64,000 nt of DNA from Chloroflexota bacterium (GTDB lineage: Bacteria > Chloroflexota > Dehalococcoidia > Lucifugimonadales > JADFKI01): the NCBI GenBank assembly GCA_009840355.1, contig VXNZ01000025.1, positions 62,001-126,000 of the forward strand. The letters run 5' to 3'. The notes beneath the pieces are model-generated. The model searched no databases and had not been told where the DNA came from. It was given only the letters and a program-made list of their open reading frames with translations. The translations under genes were made by a program, and so were the position numbers. The first letter of the stretch is position 1, and every line of letters begins with the position of its first letter. This document shows, piece after piece, positions 1 to 9,649 of the stretch.

Positions 1-428
1 ACGGCGACCTTAACGGCGACGGTTACCTTGACCTGATTGGCACGAACAGCAAGGGCAGCCTGTGGGAGGACTCGCGGCAGGTGTCGTTCAGCGAGGCGGG
101 CGGACCGATATTCGTGTGGATGAATCCGGGCGGCAACAACCGTTGGATTGCGCTGCGCCTCAAGGGCAGGATGGCAATCGACGGCACGGGCAGCAACGCC
201 GACGGCATCGGCGCGCGCGTGTACGTCAGCGCGGGCGGGATGACACAGGTGCAAGAGGTTCGTGCCGGTTCGAGCTACCTATCTATGGACAGCGTGGAGC
301 TGGAGTTTGGGCTGGGACGCTCCAACAGCGTTGACTGGATCGAGGTACACTGGCCAAGTGGTCGCACGCAGATGCTTGAAGATGTTGACGCCAACCAAGT
401 GCTGGAAATAGTGGAGCCGGCACAGTAG
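1..428 (+). CDS. FG-GAP/VCBS repeat protein with ASPIC/UnbV domain, 3' end only
   Basis: The gene enters from the left edge; the frame is open from base 3. The first visible residues, GDLNGDGYLDLIGTNS, are a calcium-binding FG-GAP/VCBS blade motif. They are followed by an ASPIC/UnbV domain: a Trp-Ile-Ala-Leu strand, the SNADGIGARV motif, a GSSYLS motif, FGLG and WPSGR, ending with a conserved NQVLEIVEP tail. Proteins of this CRTAC1-like type are usually secreted beta-propellers with an N-terminal signal, which would lie outside the window. A GTG at 81 is internal and not a start. Its substrate or partner cannot be told from sequence. It converges on the binding-protein gene at 512. Confidence 0.85.
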   Translation, partial: GDLNGDGYLDLIGTNSKGSLWEDSRQVSFSEAGGPIFVWMNPGGNNRWIALRLKGRMAIDGTGSNADGIGARVYVSAGGMTQVQEVRAGSSYLSMDSVELEFGLGRSNSVDWIEVHWPSGRTQMLEDVDANQVLEIVEPAQ

Positions 429-511
429 TTTATCGCCGGCGAATATCTCAATTCACTGCGTTGTAACGCCATATTCAGACCGCCCTACGCCGCTGAATCA
501 CTCGGTCAACC

Positions 512-2125
512 CTACTGTGCCAAGCGTGTTATTGTCTCGAAGTGGAGATCGGAAGACGTGCCGTTGGTGGGCTGCCAACCGATTAGGGTTTGCTTGACAG
601 CGTAGGTGTCGTGCCGCCAGAAGATCGGGATTGCCCAGAACTCGGCGTATGTCTTGCGGTTCAACGCCTGCAGGGTCAGATTGCGCTCGTCGTCGTTGAC
701 GGCGGCTTGTATCTGGTTGAGCATCGCGTCCGCAACGTCGGGCGCGTAGTAGGTCAGCATCGCGCCGTCCGCGCCGCTCATGTAGCGCCGGACACTGTTG
801 ATGTCGCCTCCGGGCCGCGACGGCTGCGCGCCATGTAGCACCGGCGCAGGCGCAAAATCGTCGAAGAGCTGCGGTCGGGGCATGAATAGTGGTTGCACTG
901 CGGGCCACTCCGTCGGCACGACTTCCGCATTGATGCCGACTTCGCGCCAGTCTTCAACAATCATCTCATTGATGAGCGGCATTTCAGATAGACCGTAGGC
1001 GACGAGGGAGATTAGCTTCACTGTCTCGCCCGCGTATCCGGATTGCGCCAATTGCGCTCGCGCTTCGTCCGGGTCGTATGGATATGTCGGCAGGTCTTCA
1101 ATGTAGCCGGGCGAAACCGGAGTGAAGAGCGCCGAACCCGTCGCCACGCTTGCGGCTTCCGGCGGGTACGCAGATGCGACAATCTCCGGCATGTTCACGC
1201 CGATTGCGAGCGCCTTGCGGAACTCTAGGCTGGATGTCAGGAAGTCGGTGTCGTAGCTCATGAAGAAGCGCAGCGCGGTGGACACTACATGCTTTGGACC
1301 GTCGATCCTGTAATCATTCTCTCTGACGTGCTCGAATGCGTCCGTGCCGATTGGCGCGATGTCAACGCTGCCAGCCTCTAACAGCGCGATTCGTTGTGGC
1401 TCTTCCGGCACCAGCGTGATGTCAAGCGTGTCGAACGGCGAGATGCGCTCGGCGTTCCAATATACCGCGTTGGATTCAAAGTGAACGGATTCGCCGAGCG
1501 ATTTTGAGCCGTAGAGCCAGGGACCGCTGCCAATCGGCGCGGTGTTCAGCGCGGAAGGATTGTCGCCCAGTACATGCGCGGGCAGCAGGGGCATGTCGCC
1601 CTCCACCGGCGCGAGCAAGCCCACAAACACCACATCGGGGCTGGCGAGGCGCAGCGTAACATTACGGTTGTCCACCACATCCACGCCTGCGACGGTGGTC
1701 TTCACGTTGCCGCACACGCCGCATGTCGCGTCCTCGCGGAAGTAATACTCGAGGCTGGTGCGCACATCCTCCGCGATGACAGGCTTGCCGTCGTGCCACT
1801 GCGCGTTCTCGCGGATAGTGAGCGTGAACGCATCGGCGGTCGGGCTTACCTCCCAATCGCTTATCAGCCCAAACCGGGTGTCCAGCCTGCCTTCGCCGTT
1901 AACGCCGGCTAGGTGATCGTAAAGATGCCCGTGATATTTCAATCCATCCTGATTATCCAGCGACGGGTCAAGGGTCTCCGCGCTGAACGATGACAGCGCC
2001 ACACGCAATCCGCCGCTGGTGTTAGGTGTCAATCCCAAGTCGAAAAATGTGTACGCGAGAGCGACCACGATAGCGGCTACAACCACCAGCGCGGCTACGA
2101 TGATAAGCAAAAGTCTGTTCGTCAT
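512..2125 (-). CDS. ABC transporter substrate-binding protein, family 5 (oligopeptide/nickel type)
   Basis: A 537-residue protein with an N-terminal hydrophobic stretch (about residues 4-28) and no lipobox cysteine, so it is probably held in the membrane by an uncleaved anchor or cleaved by ordinary signal peptidase. The body has the SBP_bac_5 layout: an early 'ETLDPSLDNQDG' strand, WHDGKPVIAEDVRTSLEYY, and LDITLVPEEPQRIALLEAG. This family captures peptides, nickel chelates, opines or sugars for an ABC importer. No permease or ATPase gene lies beside it, so it is an orphan here and the ligand is unknown. The ATG at 2125 is the natural start. Confidence 0.85.
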   Translation of the reverse strand: MTNRLLLIIVAALVVVAAIVVALAYTFFDLGLTPNTSGGLRVALSSFSAETLDPSLDNQDGLKYHGHLYDHLAGVNGEGRLDTRFGLISDWEVSPTADAFTLTIRENAQWHDGKPVIAEDVRTSLEYYFREDATCGVCGNVKTTVAGVDVVDNRNVTLRLASPDVVFVGLLAPVEGDMPLLPAHVLGDNPSALNTAPIGSGPWLYGSKSLGESVHFESNAVYWNAERISPFDTLDITLVPEEPQRIALLEAGSVDIAPIGTDAFEHVRENDYRIDGPKHVVSTALRFFMSYDTDFLTSSLEFRKALAIGVNMPEIVASAYPPEAASVATGSALFTPVSPGYIEDLPTYPYDPDEARAQLAQSGYAGETVKLISLVAYGLSEMPLINEMIVEDWREVGINAEVVPTEWPAVQPLFMPRPQLFDDFAPAPVLHGAQPSRPGGDINSVRRYMSGADGAMLTYYAPDVADAMLNQIQAAVNDDERNLTLQALNRKTYAEFWAIPIFWRHDTYAVKQTLIGWQPTNGTSSDLHFETITRLAQ

Positions 2126-2230
2126 GCGCCTTCAATCTCAGTTGATTTAGATTCTTTTGGATACGAAATCGGCATAATTGGCATCCTGAAATAGATAAGA
2201 GTTGCCTGATTACCCTGCCCTATTCCGCGC

Positions 2231-3226
2231 CTATCCCGCGGGCTTCATTCCAGCGGGTTTCATTGGCAGCACTGTAATGGAGTCGCCCTGAAAGTTGGCG
2301 ACCCACATGGTATCACTAATTTGCAATAGCGCGTGAGGTCCTCTCCCGACTTCGAGCGTATCAAGCAATGTGCCGTCCATGTCCAAGCGCGTAACGGTGT
2401 TGTCCAGAAAGTTGGCGACCCAGATGCTGTCCGCGGCGTGAACCACGGCGGTTGGCCATCTGCCGACGGGGTATTCGCCCAGCACTGCGCCGTCGTCGCT
2501 GAGCTTGACCACGCTATTCTTGGACGCGACCGTGACCCAGATAGACTCTCCGTCAAATTCGATCGCAGTGCCTCCCCCGCCCCAAGCTTCGGAGCGTCCT
2601 TTGGGCCATTCTGCGACCTTGAACGAGCCGGTCAGATCGCCCGCCTTGTCCAGCCGGTCAACCATCGTGCTGCCCATGCTCGCGACCCAAACTTCGCCGC
2701 CGTCGTGCGTAATCGCCCATGGCGACGGGTGATAACCAGGAATGCGAACCGTCCGCGCAGCAGTGCCATCCAAGCCGACTTTCGTGACCGAATTGCCCCA
2801 GGACGCCGCCACCCAGACGCTCTCACCATCAAAGGTCATCGCGGCGGGCGATGTGTCCGGAGTACCAATGCTCACAGTATCGATGACTTCGCCGTCCATG
2901 TTCAATTTCAGGATGGAGTTTACCGCGCTCCTCCCGACCCACATATGCTCGCCGTCAAATGCGAGCGCGCGGGGATAATCTTCGATGGGAAAGTCAACGA
3001 CATTCTGCCCGTCGATGGTGTACTTCGAGACCTTCAGCGCGCCGAAGAACGCCACCCAGACGTGCTCGCCATCGAACGCCATAAAGCGCGGTCCTTGCTC
3101 GGTTTCGATGGTCTGCGGCACTGATTGCGCGCCTTCGCCTACGAAGAACATACCGCAGCCGGTAAAGGCGAATAGCGCTAACACCGATATGGCGCATAGT
3201 GCGGCAGAGTTCAATCGCACCATCAT
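2231..3226 (-). CDS. Lipoprotein beta-propeller of the NHL/Vgb-like type
   Basis: Start chosen at ATG 3226 (or the adjacent ATG 3223), which gives an N-terminus MMVRLNSAALCAISV followed by a hydrophobic core and a lipobox-like FTGC, so it is a predicted lipoprotein. The mature part is a series of roughly 40-residue repeats, each with a variant of 'AFDGEHVWVA' followed by a 'V.K...DG' strand, as in NHL and virginiamycin-B-lyase-like propellers. At least six blades can be followed. The catalytic residues of true Vgb lyases cannot be assigned, so only a binding or scaffold role is supported. It lies 105 bp upstream of the binding-protein gene on the same strand. Longer in-frame starts upstream would spoil the signal peptide. 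Confidence 0.75.
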   Translation of the reverse strand: MMVRLNSAALCAISVLALFAFTGCGMFFVGEGAQSVPQTIETEQGPRFMAFDGEHVWVAFFGALKVSKYTIDGQNVVDFPIEDYPRALAFDGEHMWVGRSAVNSILKLNMDGEVIDTVSIGTPDTSPAAMTFDGESVWVAASWGNSVTKVGLDGTAARTVRIPGYHPSPWAITHDGGEVWVASMGSTMVDRLDKAGDLTGSFKVAEWPKGRSEAWGGGGTAIEFDGESIWVTVASKNSVVKLSDDGAVLGEYPVGRWPTAVVHAADSIWVANFLDNTVTRLDMDGTLLDTLEVGRGPHALLQISDTMWVANFQGDSITVLPMKPAGMKPAG

Positions 3227-3531
3227 CCCCGTTATGAGCGAAGTTGTGTACGATTGCGTCAATGCGAAGTAGGAGTTGGGAATGAAATAAAGACTTGCTT
3301 GCACGGAATTGACGGTAACATGTGGGCATTGGGAGCGTCAATGTCAGAGATGTGTCGTCGTTTTCGCCTGATTCAAGATGCTGCTGCAAATGTCCATTCC
3401 ACCCTATAGATGAGGTTGACAGGGGCATGTAATGATTTCCGTAACCAACATCACAAGTTTAGCCACGCGACGTACCGAAAGTGGCAGATTAACACGCTGA
3501 AAATCCACGATTATCCCTAGGGCAAATGTAT

Positions 3532-3537
3532 TACAAT
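3532..3537 (+). promoter_or_regulatory. Possible -10 box for selB
   Basis: TACAAT, 42 bases before the selB ATG. No good -35 hexamer stands at 16-18 bases upstream, so this is a weak call supported mainly by position in a 270-base gap. Confidence 0.3.
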
Positions 3538-3578
3538 GATAGGTGGCAAGCAGCAGTGCGAATTACGGAGTGGCAGCA

Positions 3579-5441
3579 ATGTATGTCATTGGAACGGCTG
3601 GGCATGTTGACCATGGCAAATCGACGCTGGTCGAGGCACTGACGGGCATTGATCCGGACCGGCTGCGCGAGGAGAAAGAGCGCGGCCTGACCATCGACCT
3701 CGGCTTTGCGTGGCTGCAGCTACCGAGCGGCAACGAAACGAGCATCGTCGATGTGCCGGGACACGAGCGCTTCGTGAACAATATGCTCGCGGGCGTGGGC
3801 GGCATTGACCTGGCGCTGCTCGTGGTCGCGGCAGACGAGTCCGTGATGCCGCAGACTCGCGAACATCTGGCGATACTCGACCTGCTGCGCGTAGAGCGCG
3901 GACTCGTCGCGGTCACCAAGCGCGACCTCGTGGATGAAGACTGGCTCGAACTGGTGATTGCGGACGTGGAAGACACTCTCAAAGACACAATGCTCGAAAG
4001 TGCGGCGATATACCCCGTGTCCGCGATGACCGGTGAGGGTTTACCGGAACTCATCGCCTCCATCGACACGATGCTCGACGACACGCCGCCCAAGCGCGAT
4101 GTCGGACGGCCGCGCCTACCGATAGACAGGGCATTCACGATTTCGGGATTCGGCACGGTCGTCACCGGCACACTCATTGACGGCAAGATAAGCACAGGGC
4201 AGGATGTCGAACTCGTGGTCACCGGCAAGTCCACGCGCATACGCGGCTTGCAGACACACAAGAAGGGGCAGACCGAAGCGCAGCCCGGCACGCGCGTCGC
4301 AGCCAATATCATCAACATATCCCAGGACGAGGTAGCGCGCGGCGAGGTGCTGACGACCGAGGGATGGATGCGCCCAACGGACGCGATGGATGTGCGCCTG
4401 CGCGTGATACCGGACGCGCCGCACGCGCTACGCCACAATATGTACATCACCGTCCATACGGGCAGCAGCGAGGTCGTAGGGCGGCTACGGCTGCTCGAAC
4501 GCGACGTGCTCGAGCCGGGCGAGACGGGCTGGGCACAGTTGAAATTGGAATCTCCGCTCGCCGTCGTGAAGGGCGACTATTATGTCATCCGCTCCAATCG
4601 CACCACGCTCGGCGGCGGCAACATCGTGGAAACACACGCGCGGCGGCATCGTCGCGGACATGCGCCCACTATCGAACGCCTTGAGATGATGGAACTCGGT
4701 TCTACGCAAGACATACTGCTGAAGACCATCGAAACATCCGAGCCGAGCGAGTTCCGCGTGCTTGTAAATCGCGCCAACATGGACGAGAACACGGTCAAGT
4801 CCGAATTGGAGACGATGGCAACAGATAGCCTTGTCGTTAAATTGGGAATCGGTGACATCGGACAGGGTAGCATCCTGTACAGCGCGGGCGGATGGAACGG
4901 CGTCGTGGAAAAGACACAGCAATCGTTGGACGCGTACTACCGGCAATTTCCATTGCGGCGCGGCGCTCCCAAGGAAGAGTTACGCAGCAGGCTGGGAATG
5001 TCGGCGCAGGTGTTCAATCTTGCCTTCGCACGCTTGCAAGAGCAGGCAATCGTGGAAGAAGACGGCGCGCTCGCACGACTGCCCGGCTACGAACCGACGC
5101 TCAACGATGTGCAGAACAAGCAGGTCGCCGCATACCTGCAAACGCTCGAATCCGATCCATTCTCGCCGCCGACGGACGAGCCGCTAGACGACGAAGTGCT
5201 GAACCTTCTAGACGAACAGGGCAAAGTCGTTCGTGTCAGCGAAACGGTCGTGTATTCAGCAGACGCGTACGCCGAAATGGTGAAAATAATATCCGACTAC
5301 ATCCGTGACAACAGCGAGATAAGCGTGGCAGATGTGCGCGATGTGCTGGGCACAAGCCGAAAATACGCACTTGCGCTAATGGACTACCTGGACCACAAGC
5401 GCATCACCCGCCGCGTGGGCGACACACGGGTGCTACGGTGA
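3579..5441 (+). CDS. selB: Selenocysteine-specific translation elongation factor SelB
   Basis: GTPase that delivers Sec-tRNA to UGA codons in selenoprotein mRNAs. The N-terminus [16 protein letters not shown] carries the G1 P-loop; G3 is DVPGHE and G4 is TKRD, in place of the usual NKxD. EF-Tu-like domains II and III follow ('[13 protein letters not shown]', 'RGLQTHKK'), then the SelB-specific C-terminal winged-helix array ending with '[21 protein letters not shown]'. The start at ATG 3579 has a GGAG eight bases upstream; a GTG at 3543 would add 12 residues with no homology. Length 620 residues is normal for SelB. No selA, selD, selC or recognisable selenoprotein gene is in the window, so its clients lie elsewhere. 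Confidence 0.95.
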   Translation: MYVIGTAGHVDHGKSTLVEALTGIDPDRLREEKERGLTIDLGFAWLQLPSGNETSIVDVPGHERFVNNMLAGVGGIDLALLVVAADESVMPQTREHLAILDLLRVERGLVAVTKRDLVDEDWLELVIADVEDTLKDTMLESAAIYPVSAMTGEGLPELIASIDTMLDDTPPKRDVGRPRLPIDRAFTISGFGTVVTGTLIDGKISTGQDVELVVTGKSTRIRGLQTHKKGQTEAQPGTRVAANIINISQDEVARGEVLTTEGWMRPTDAMDVRLRVIPDAPHALRHNMYITVHTGSSEVVGRLRLLERDVLEPGETGWAQLKLESPLAVVKGDYYVIRSNRTTLGGGNIVETHARRHRRGHAPTIERLEMMELGSTQDILLKTIETSEPSEFRVLVNRANMDENTVKSELETMATDSLVVKLGIGDIGQGSILYSAGGWNGVVEKTQQSLDAYYRQFPLRRGAPKEELRSRLGMSAQVFNLAFARLQEQAIVEEDGALARLPGYEPTLNDVQNKQVAAYLQTLESDPFSPPTDEPLDDEVLNLLDEQGKVVRVSETVVYSADAYAEMVKIISDYIRDNSEISVADVRDVLGTSRKYALALMDYLDHKRITRRVGDTRVLR

Positions 5442-5533
5442 TGGCTATGTGCGATTTTGCGACGGTGATGGCGAAAACTAGAACGCATCGCTAACAACCG
5501 GACACGCTGACATGATGCTCGCCAACAGGACAA

Positions 5534-6745
5534 ATGATGGCACTCGACTTAACTCGCACGGCTATTCAGATTGATGACATGGCGGCTTCGCTCAGGGCGG
5601 GGCGCGCCGATTGGCACGCGCGGCTTGAGAGCGCAAGGGCTGCTGCGTTCAAGTTCGATCCGGTCGTGTATTCGGCTAAGCTAGGGCAGGCGGAGACGGA
5701 CTTAGACTGGGTTGTGCCGGATGTGTATGATCGGCTCGATGTGTCTTATGCGCCACCGCCGCTGCCACGCGATTACATCGTCGTGGGCGTGGACGGGTCG
5801 CACGTCGATGTGAGTCGGCATCTGCCTGCGCACTGCTACCTTATCAACATCGGCGGAATGACGCTCCGCTACGGCAGCGCCCCCGATGCGCAGGTTTTCA
5901 GCACGCCGCGCCTTTACGCTAATGCCGATGATCTGGTCATTCGCGACAGGGATGCGCCGTATCGCGAAGAAACGATTAGCGGTGCGCTGCTCGACGCCAA
6001 GCGTGCTGTTGAAGAACTTGCAGGGCTGCTCGAAAGACTGCGTGAGTCGCCGCCGGACATACCCGCAGTAGGGCTGATAGACGGCTCGCTGATTCTGTTC
6101 GGCATGCACCGGCATCCGCCTTTCGTCGTGCGCAATCTCGTCGAAGAAGGATATGTCGTGCTGTTAGACGAACTGCGTCAGTTATCGCTAGAGCGACCGC
6201 TTGCCATCGCGAGCTACATAAGCCTGCCGCGCAGTATGGAAGTGGTCAATGCGCTGCGCCTAGCGGTCTGCCCATATCCCGTCGCGGCCTGCGACCGCCA
6301 GTGCGGCGTAAAGCGCATCGGCGAGCGCCCATGCGATTTGGAAGTAGGCGGCGTACTCGACAGGCTGCTCTTCGATGATTTCCTCGGATTGGGCGAGCGG
6401 ACGGCGGCGTTCGGCAGCAACGCGGCAATCGTGCGAGACCGCTATGGCGGGCACGGCGTGTCTTTCTTCTATGTGAAAACCGAAGAGGAAATCGGGCGCG
6501 TGGAAGTGCCGGACTGGGTTGCCGAAGACGAAGCGCTGCTGGGCGTGGTGCATTCGCTGGTCGTGGAGCAGTGCCGCCTTGGACTGGGCTACCCTGTCGC
6601 GCTGAAAGAGGCACACGAGCAGGCGGTCGTAACCGGCGCGGATAGGCAGTACTTCGTGGCACTGATCGAAGACGCGCTCGAACAGCAAGGGCTGCCCGTC
6701 TATTCGTCCGAGAAGAACATATCGAAAATTAGGCGTTGGATTTAG
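5534..6745 (+). CDS. nurA: NurA-family 5'-3' nuclease
   Basis: A 403-residue NurA-domain protein. NurA resects DNA ends together with the HerA translocase; the HerA gene is the second one downstream. Visible catalytic elements are the acidic strand VVGVDGSH (Asp 87), the second acidic strand GLIDGSL (Asp 183), and the family's conserved end 'SSEKNISKIRR'. A four-cysteine patch, CPYPVAACDRQC plus a later PC, resembles the Cys-rich stretch I associate with bacterial NurA proteins. An AGGA stands just before two adjacent ATGs (5534 and 5537); either may be used. It lies 92 bp after selB. Confidence 0.85.
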   Translation: MMALDLTRTAIQIDDMAASLRAGRADWHARLESARAAAFKFDPVVYSAKLGQAETDLDWVVPDVYDRLDVSYAPPPLPRDYIVVGVDGSHVDVSRHLPAHCYLINIGGMTLRYGSAPDAQVFSTPRLYANADDLVIRDRDAPYREETISGALLDAKRAVEELAGLLERLRESPPDIPAVGLIDGSLILFGMHRHPPFVVRNLVEEGYVVLLDELRQLSLERPLAIASYISLPRSMEVVNALRLAVCPYPVAACDRQCGVKRIGERPCDLEVGGVLDRLLFDDFLGLGERTAAFGSNAAIVRDRYGGHGVSFFYVKTEEEIGRVEVPDWVAEDEALLGVVHSLVVEQCRLGLGYPVALKEAHEQAVVTGADRQYFVALIEDALEQQGLPVYSSEKNISKIRRWI

Positions 6746-6770
6746 TTGCCGAGACAATCTCATAGATTCC

Positions 6771-6806
6771 CTATCTGCCCCTATTGGGAGAAGGAAGGAA
6801 CGGGTA
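6771..6806 (+). repeat. Dispersed imperfect-dyad repeat, copy 1
   Basis: Contains GCCCCTATTGGGAGAAGG followed by AGGAACGGG. It fits a degenerate intergenic family whose consensus here is roughly TCCTTCCCC - TTCAA - GGGGAAGG followed by TTAGGATGGGG. Other copies are at 15566, 25731, 55125 and 63241. Confidence 0.4.
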
Positions 6807-6852
6807 TGACTTGGCATCAATTATGCCGCCTCCCAAGTATAATGGCGACAAT

Positions 6853-7488
6853 ATGACGGACGACAGTATGACAGATCAATACGCAACTGCCAGTGAACCG
6901 CAAACGGACAACAAGCGCAGGATGGGCGAGGTAATGGACGCATCGACGTCCGAGTTCACGGCGCAGTGCTACCGACTGTACGACGCGCCGGAGATTGGCA
7001 GCTTGGTGATGTGCGGGCAGGATGCCCCGGTGTACGGCATCGTGTACGAGGCTACGACGCAGAGCATCGATCCGGGCCGCGCCGCGATCCCTCGTGGAAT
7101 GCACGCGGAGAGCGAGGCGGATGTGCTGCATGACAATCCGCAGATTGAACGCCTGCTGTGCACGAAGTTTAGCGCTGTCGTGGTGGGCTACCGCGATGGT
7201 GATGCAGTCCGCCGCTATCCGCCGCTTATCGCGCCGCGCATCTTCTCGTTCGTGTGCGAGTGCGACGACGATGAGTTGGCAGAGTTTAGCAGCTCGCACG
7301 AGTTTCTGGCCCTTCTGCTCGCCGCTCCCACAGGTTCTCAAGACCATGTAATCGCGTCCTTCCTGCGGCGGGCAAGCGCGGCGAACACGGATTCGCATGG
7401 CTATCTCGTCAGCGCGGGCAAGAGCCTCGCCACAATGTTGCCCGGACAACTGCAGCGGCTCAGCGGCATTCTACGGAGTCTGGCGTAA
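6853..7488 (+). CDS. HAS-barrel-like protein between NurA and HerA
   Basis: About 211 residues from ATG 6853 (in-frame alternatives at 6823 and a TTG at 6784). The N-terminal 40 residues are low-complexity and polar. A core then reads as a small beta barrel: 'CYRLYDAPEIGSLVMCG', 'VYGIVYEATTQSIDPGR', a stretch of acidic and helical residues, and 'KFSAVVVGYRDGDAVRRYPP'. This resembles the HAS barrel that precedes the ATPase in HerA proteins, in stand-alone form. The C-terminal half is helical. Lying between nurA and herA, it probably works with them, for example as an adaptor for complex loading. That is inference; no catalytic motif is visible. Confidence 0.65.
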   Translation: MTDDSMTDQYATASEPQTDNKRRMGEVMDASTSEFTAQCYRLYDAPEIGSLVMCGQDAPVYGIVYEATTQSIDPGRAAIPRGMHAESEADVLHDNPQIERLLCTKFSAVVVGYRDGDAVRRYPPLIAPRIFSFVCECDDDELAEFSSSHEFLALLLAAPTGSQDHVIASFLRRASAANTDSHGYLVSAGKSLATMLPGQLQRLSGILRSLA

Positions 7489-7619
7489 TCACCGTCGCAT
7501 ACTTCCTTTACCTATTGAAACGGCAAGTCTAGGATGGCGATGATAACGGCGTTGAACACTTCAATTCAGTAATTCAGGCTGGCACGAACGATTCGACCGT
7601 ATGGAAATAGGAGTTCGGA

Positions 7620-9293
7620 ATGAACGGCTCAATGAACACAAACGGCGCAGTCAACGGCTTTACAGCATTCCCGGACGGTCGGGTACCGCTTGGCACGGTT
7701 GTCGCCGGCTCGCTGAGCGACGGCATACAAGTGCGACTTGACGACGGCGTGTCAGTGGAAGACATGAAGGTCGGCACATTCATCAGCATACAGGGACAGC
7801 GCCATCGCTTCTTGGGCGTGCTGACCGAAATTGAACTGGAATCAACAGATGACGGCATCGCCGCCACGCCGCCGGATACGTCCAGCCCACTCTTGTCGCA
7901 GGTGCTGAGCGGCACAATCGCGTACAACAGCCTGACGGTCGAGCCGATGCTCACCGTCAGCGCGGACGCCGAGAATCCGGTTAAGCCCGCGAAGACCATA
8001 CCGCCGCACTTTTCGCGCGTGTCGCAGGCATCAGAGGAAGACATTCAGACCGTGTTCGGCGGCGAGGAGCAAGGGCATTTCTACATCGGCAATCCGATGG
8101 ATATGGAAGCGCGGCTGTGCCTCAACATGGACGAGCTGGTGAAGCGCAGCAACGGCGTGTTCGGCAAGAGCGGTACGGGCAAGACATTCCTGACGCGCCT
8201 GCTGCTCATCGGCATCCTGCAACACGGCATTGCCAGCAACCTGATATTTGATATGCACGGCGAATACGGCTGGCGCGGTTCCAGCGAGCACACCACTGAG
8301 GTCAAAGGACTTAAGCAGCTCTTTGGATCGAAAGTCGCCGTGTTCTCACTGGATCCGGAGAACGACAGAAATCGCAGATTAACACCCGACTATCAGATTA
8401 GAATCGGATATGAAGAAATCGAGCCGGAAGATGTGGCAATACTCAAGGATGCTTGGGGGCTGTCTGAAATCGCCGCGGAATCCGCATATTCGCTCCGACA
8501 GATTCTCGGGGCCGGTTGGGTCAGCGAGTTTATGAGTTACCCCGCCGGCGAAGAGTTCAACGAGCTCGCGCAACGGGTCGGCGTGCCTGCAAGCACGCTG
8601 AACGCGCTCCGCAGCCGCTTGCGACCACTGACACGCTACGAATTCATGACGGAAGGCAAAGGCAACAACTCGGTGCGCGAGATAATGAACTACCTGCAGG
8701 CCGGGAAGCATGTCGTCCTGGAGTTTGGCAAGCACGGCAACGACATTGGCGCGTACCTGCTGATAGCGAACATGCTGACGCGGCGCATCCACGAGCAGTA
8801 TGTGCGAATGTCCGAGCAGGCGAGCGCCGACCCTACACAGCAGCCGCGTCCGCTGGTCATCACCATCGAAGAGGCGCACCGGTTCCTCAGCCCCGCCATC
8901 GCCAGAAACACCATATTCGGCAACATCGCGCGTGAGATGCGCAAGTACAACGTTACGCTGCTAGTGGTGGACCAGCGACCGAGCGGCATCGACGACGAAG
9001 TTATGAGCCAGCTCGGCACAAAGATCGCCTGCCTGCTGGATAACGAAAAAGACACGGACGCCGTGTTGTCCGGCGTGTCCGGTAGCCGCAAGCTGCGAAC
9101 CGTGCTGGCGCGGCTTGAGTCCAACCGCCAGGCACTCGTCTTCGGGCACGCGCTTCCGATGCCCGTCGTAATCCAGACACGCGAGTACGGCACCCCGGAT
9201 TCGTATCGCGAACTCGGCGTAATAGATGACGAAGAACGGCAGGCGCAGACGCAGCGTGATGTTGATGCGTTGTTCGGTGCCGCATCATGCTAG
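7620..9293 (+). CDS. herA: HerA-family DNA translocase ATPase
   Basis: 557 residues. Residues 20-75 form an N-terminal HAS-barrel-like domain ('GTVVAGSLSDGIQVRLDDG'). The RecA-like HerA/FtsK-type ATPase follows: Walker A GKSGTGKT at 182-189, the DMHGEYGW segment, Walker B 'LVITIEEAHRFL', and a sensor region DQRPSGIDDEVMSQ. HerA forms a hexameric ring that drives NurA along DNA ends. The ATG at 7620 is preceded by AGGAG. The nurA, HAS-barrel and herA genes sit in that order on one strand with gaps of about 110 and 130 bp, consistent with a shared function. Known mainly from archaea, the pair also occurs in some bacteria. Confidence 0.9.
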   Translation: MNGSMNTNGAVNGFTAFPDGRVPLGTVVAGSLSDGIQVRLDDGVSVEDMKVGTFISIQGQRHRFLGVLTEIELESTDDGIAATPPDTSSPLLSQVLSGTIAYNSLTVEPMLTVSADAENPVKPAKTIPPHFSRVSQASEEDIQTVFGGEEQGHFYIGNPMDMEARLCLNMDELVKRSNGVFGKSGTGKTFLTRLLLIGILQHGIASNLIFDMHGEYGWRGSSEHTTEVKGLKQLFGSKVAVFSLDPENDRNRRLTPDYQIRIGYEEIEPEDVAILKDAWGLSEIAAESAYSLRQILGAGWVSEFMSYPAGEEFNELAQRVGVPASTLNALRSRLRPLTRYEFMTEGKGNNSVREIMNYLQAGKHVVLEFGKHGNDIGAYLLIANMLTRRIHEQYVRMSEQASADPTQQPRPLVITIEEAHRFLSPAIARNTIFGNIAREMRKYNVTLLVVDQRPSGIDDEVMSQLGTKIACLLDNEKDTDAVLSGVSGSRKLRTVLARLESNRQALVFGHALPMPVVIQTREYGTPDSYRELGVIDDEERQAQTQRDVDALFGAASC

Positions 9294-9649
9294 AATGCAG
9301 GCGATTCGATTGTAATGTACAATTCCTCAAACATCACTAGGAGTACTCGTGCCTGCGGAACGAATTCACGGCTGTGATTGAACGTGACGGTGACTAGTAT
9401 CGGGGCGTACTTGCTGACGCAATGCGGGAAACGGCCACTGTTGAATAAGATAAAGGGCATTGCTCCGGCACTTTCGTCGCCAAGGCTGCCATTTGAAACG
9501 CGAAGGGCATTCGCATTCACTGTGGCAAAACCCGTCAACCGGTCCGTTCGAAGCAGTCCTTCGACATAGTGAAATATCCACCCAATTGGCTGGAAAGATT
9601 TGCAGAAACTTGTCAATTCCTGAAATTGGCGGATGAAAGGAGATTTGCG
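9294..9649. other. Gap without a supported gene
   Basis: 356 bases between herA and the MOSC gene. A 63-codon plus-strand frame at 9378-9569 has no ribosome binding site and no family resemblance. I see no clear promoter, hairpin or repeat. The last 15 bases carry the MOSC gene's AAGGAG. Confidence 0.5.

Noticed and set aside
9378-9569. 63-codon plus-strand ORF upstream of the MOSC gene
   Set aside because: No ribosome binding site, no family signature and random-looking composition.
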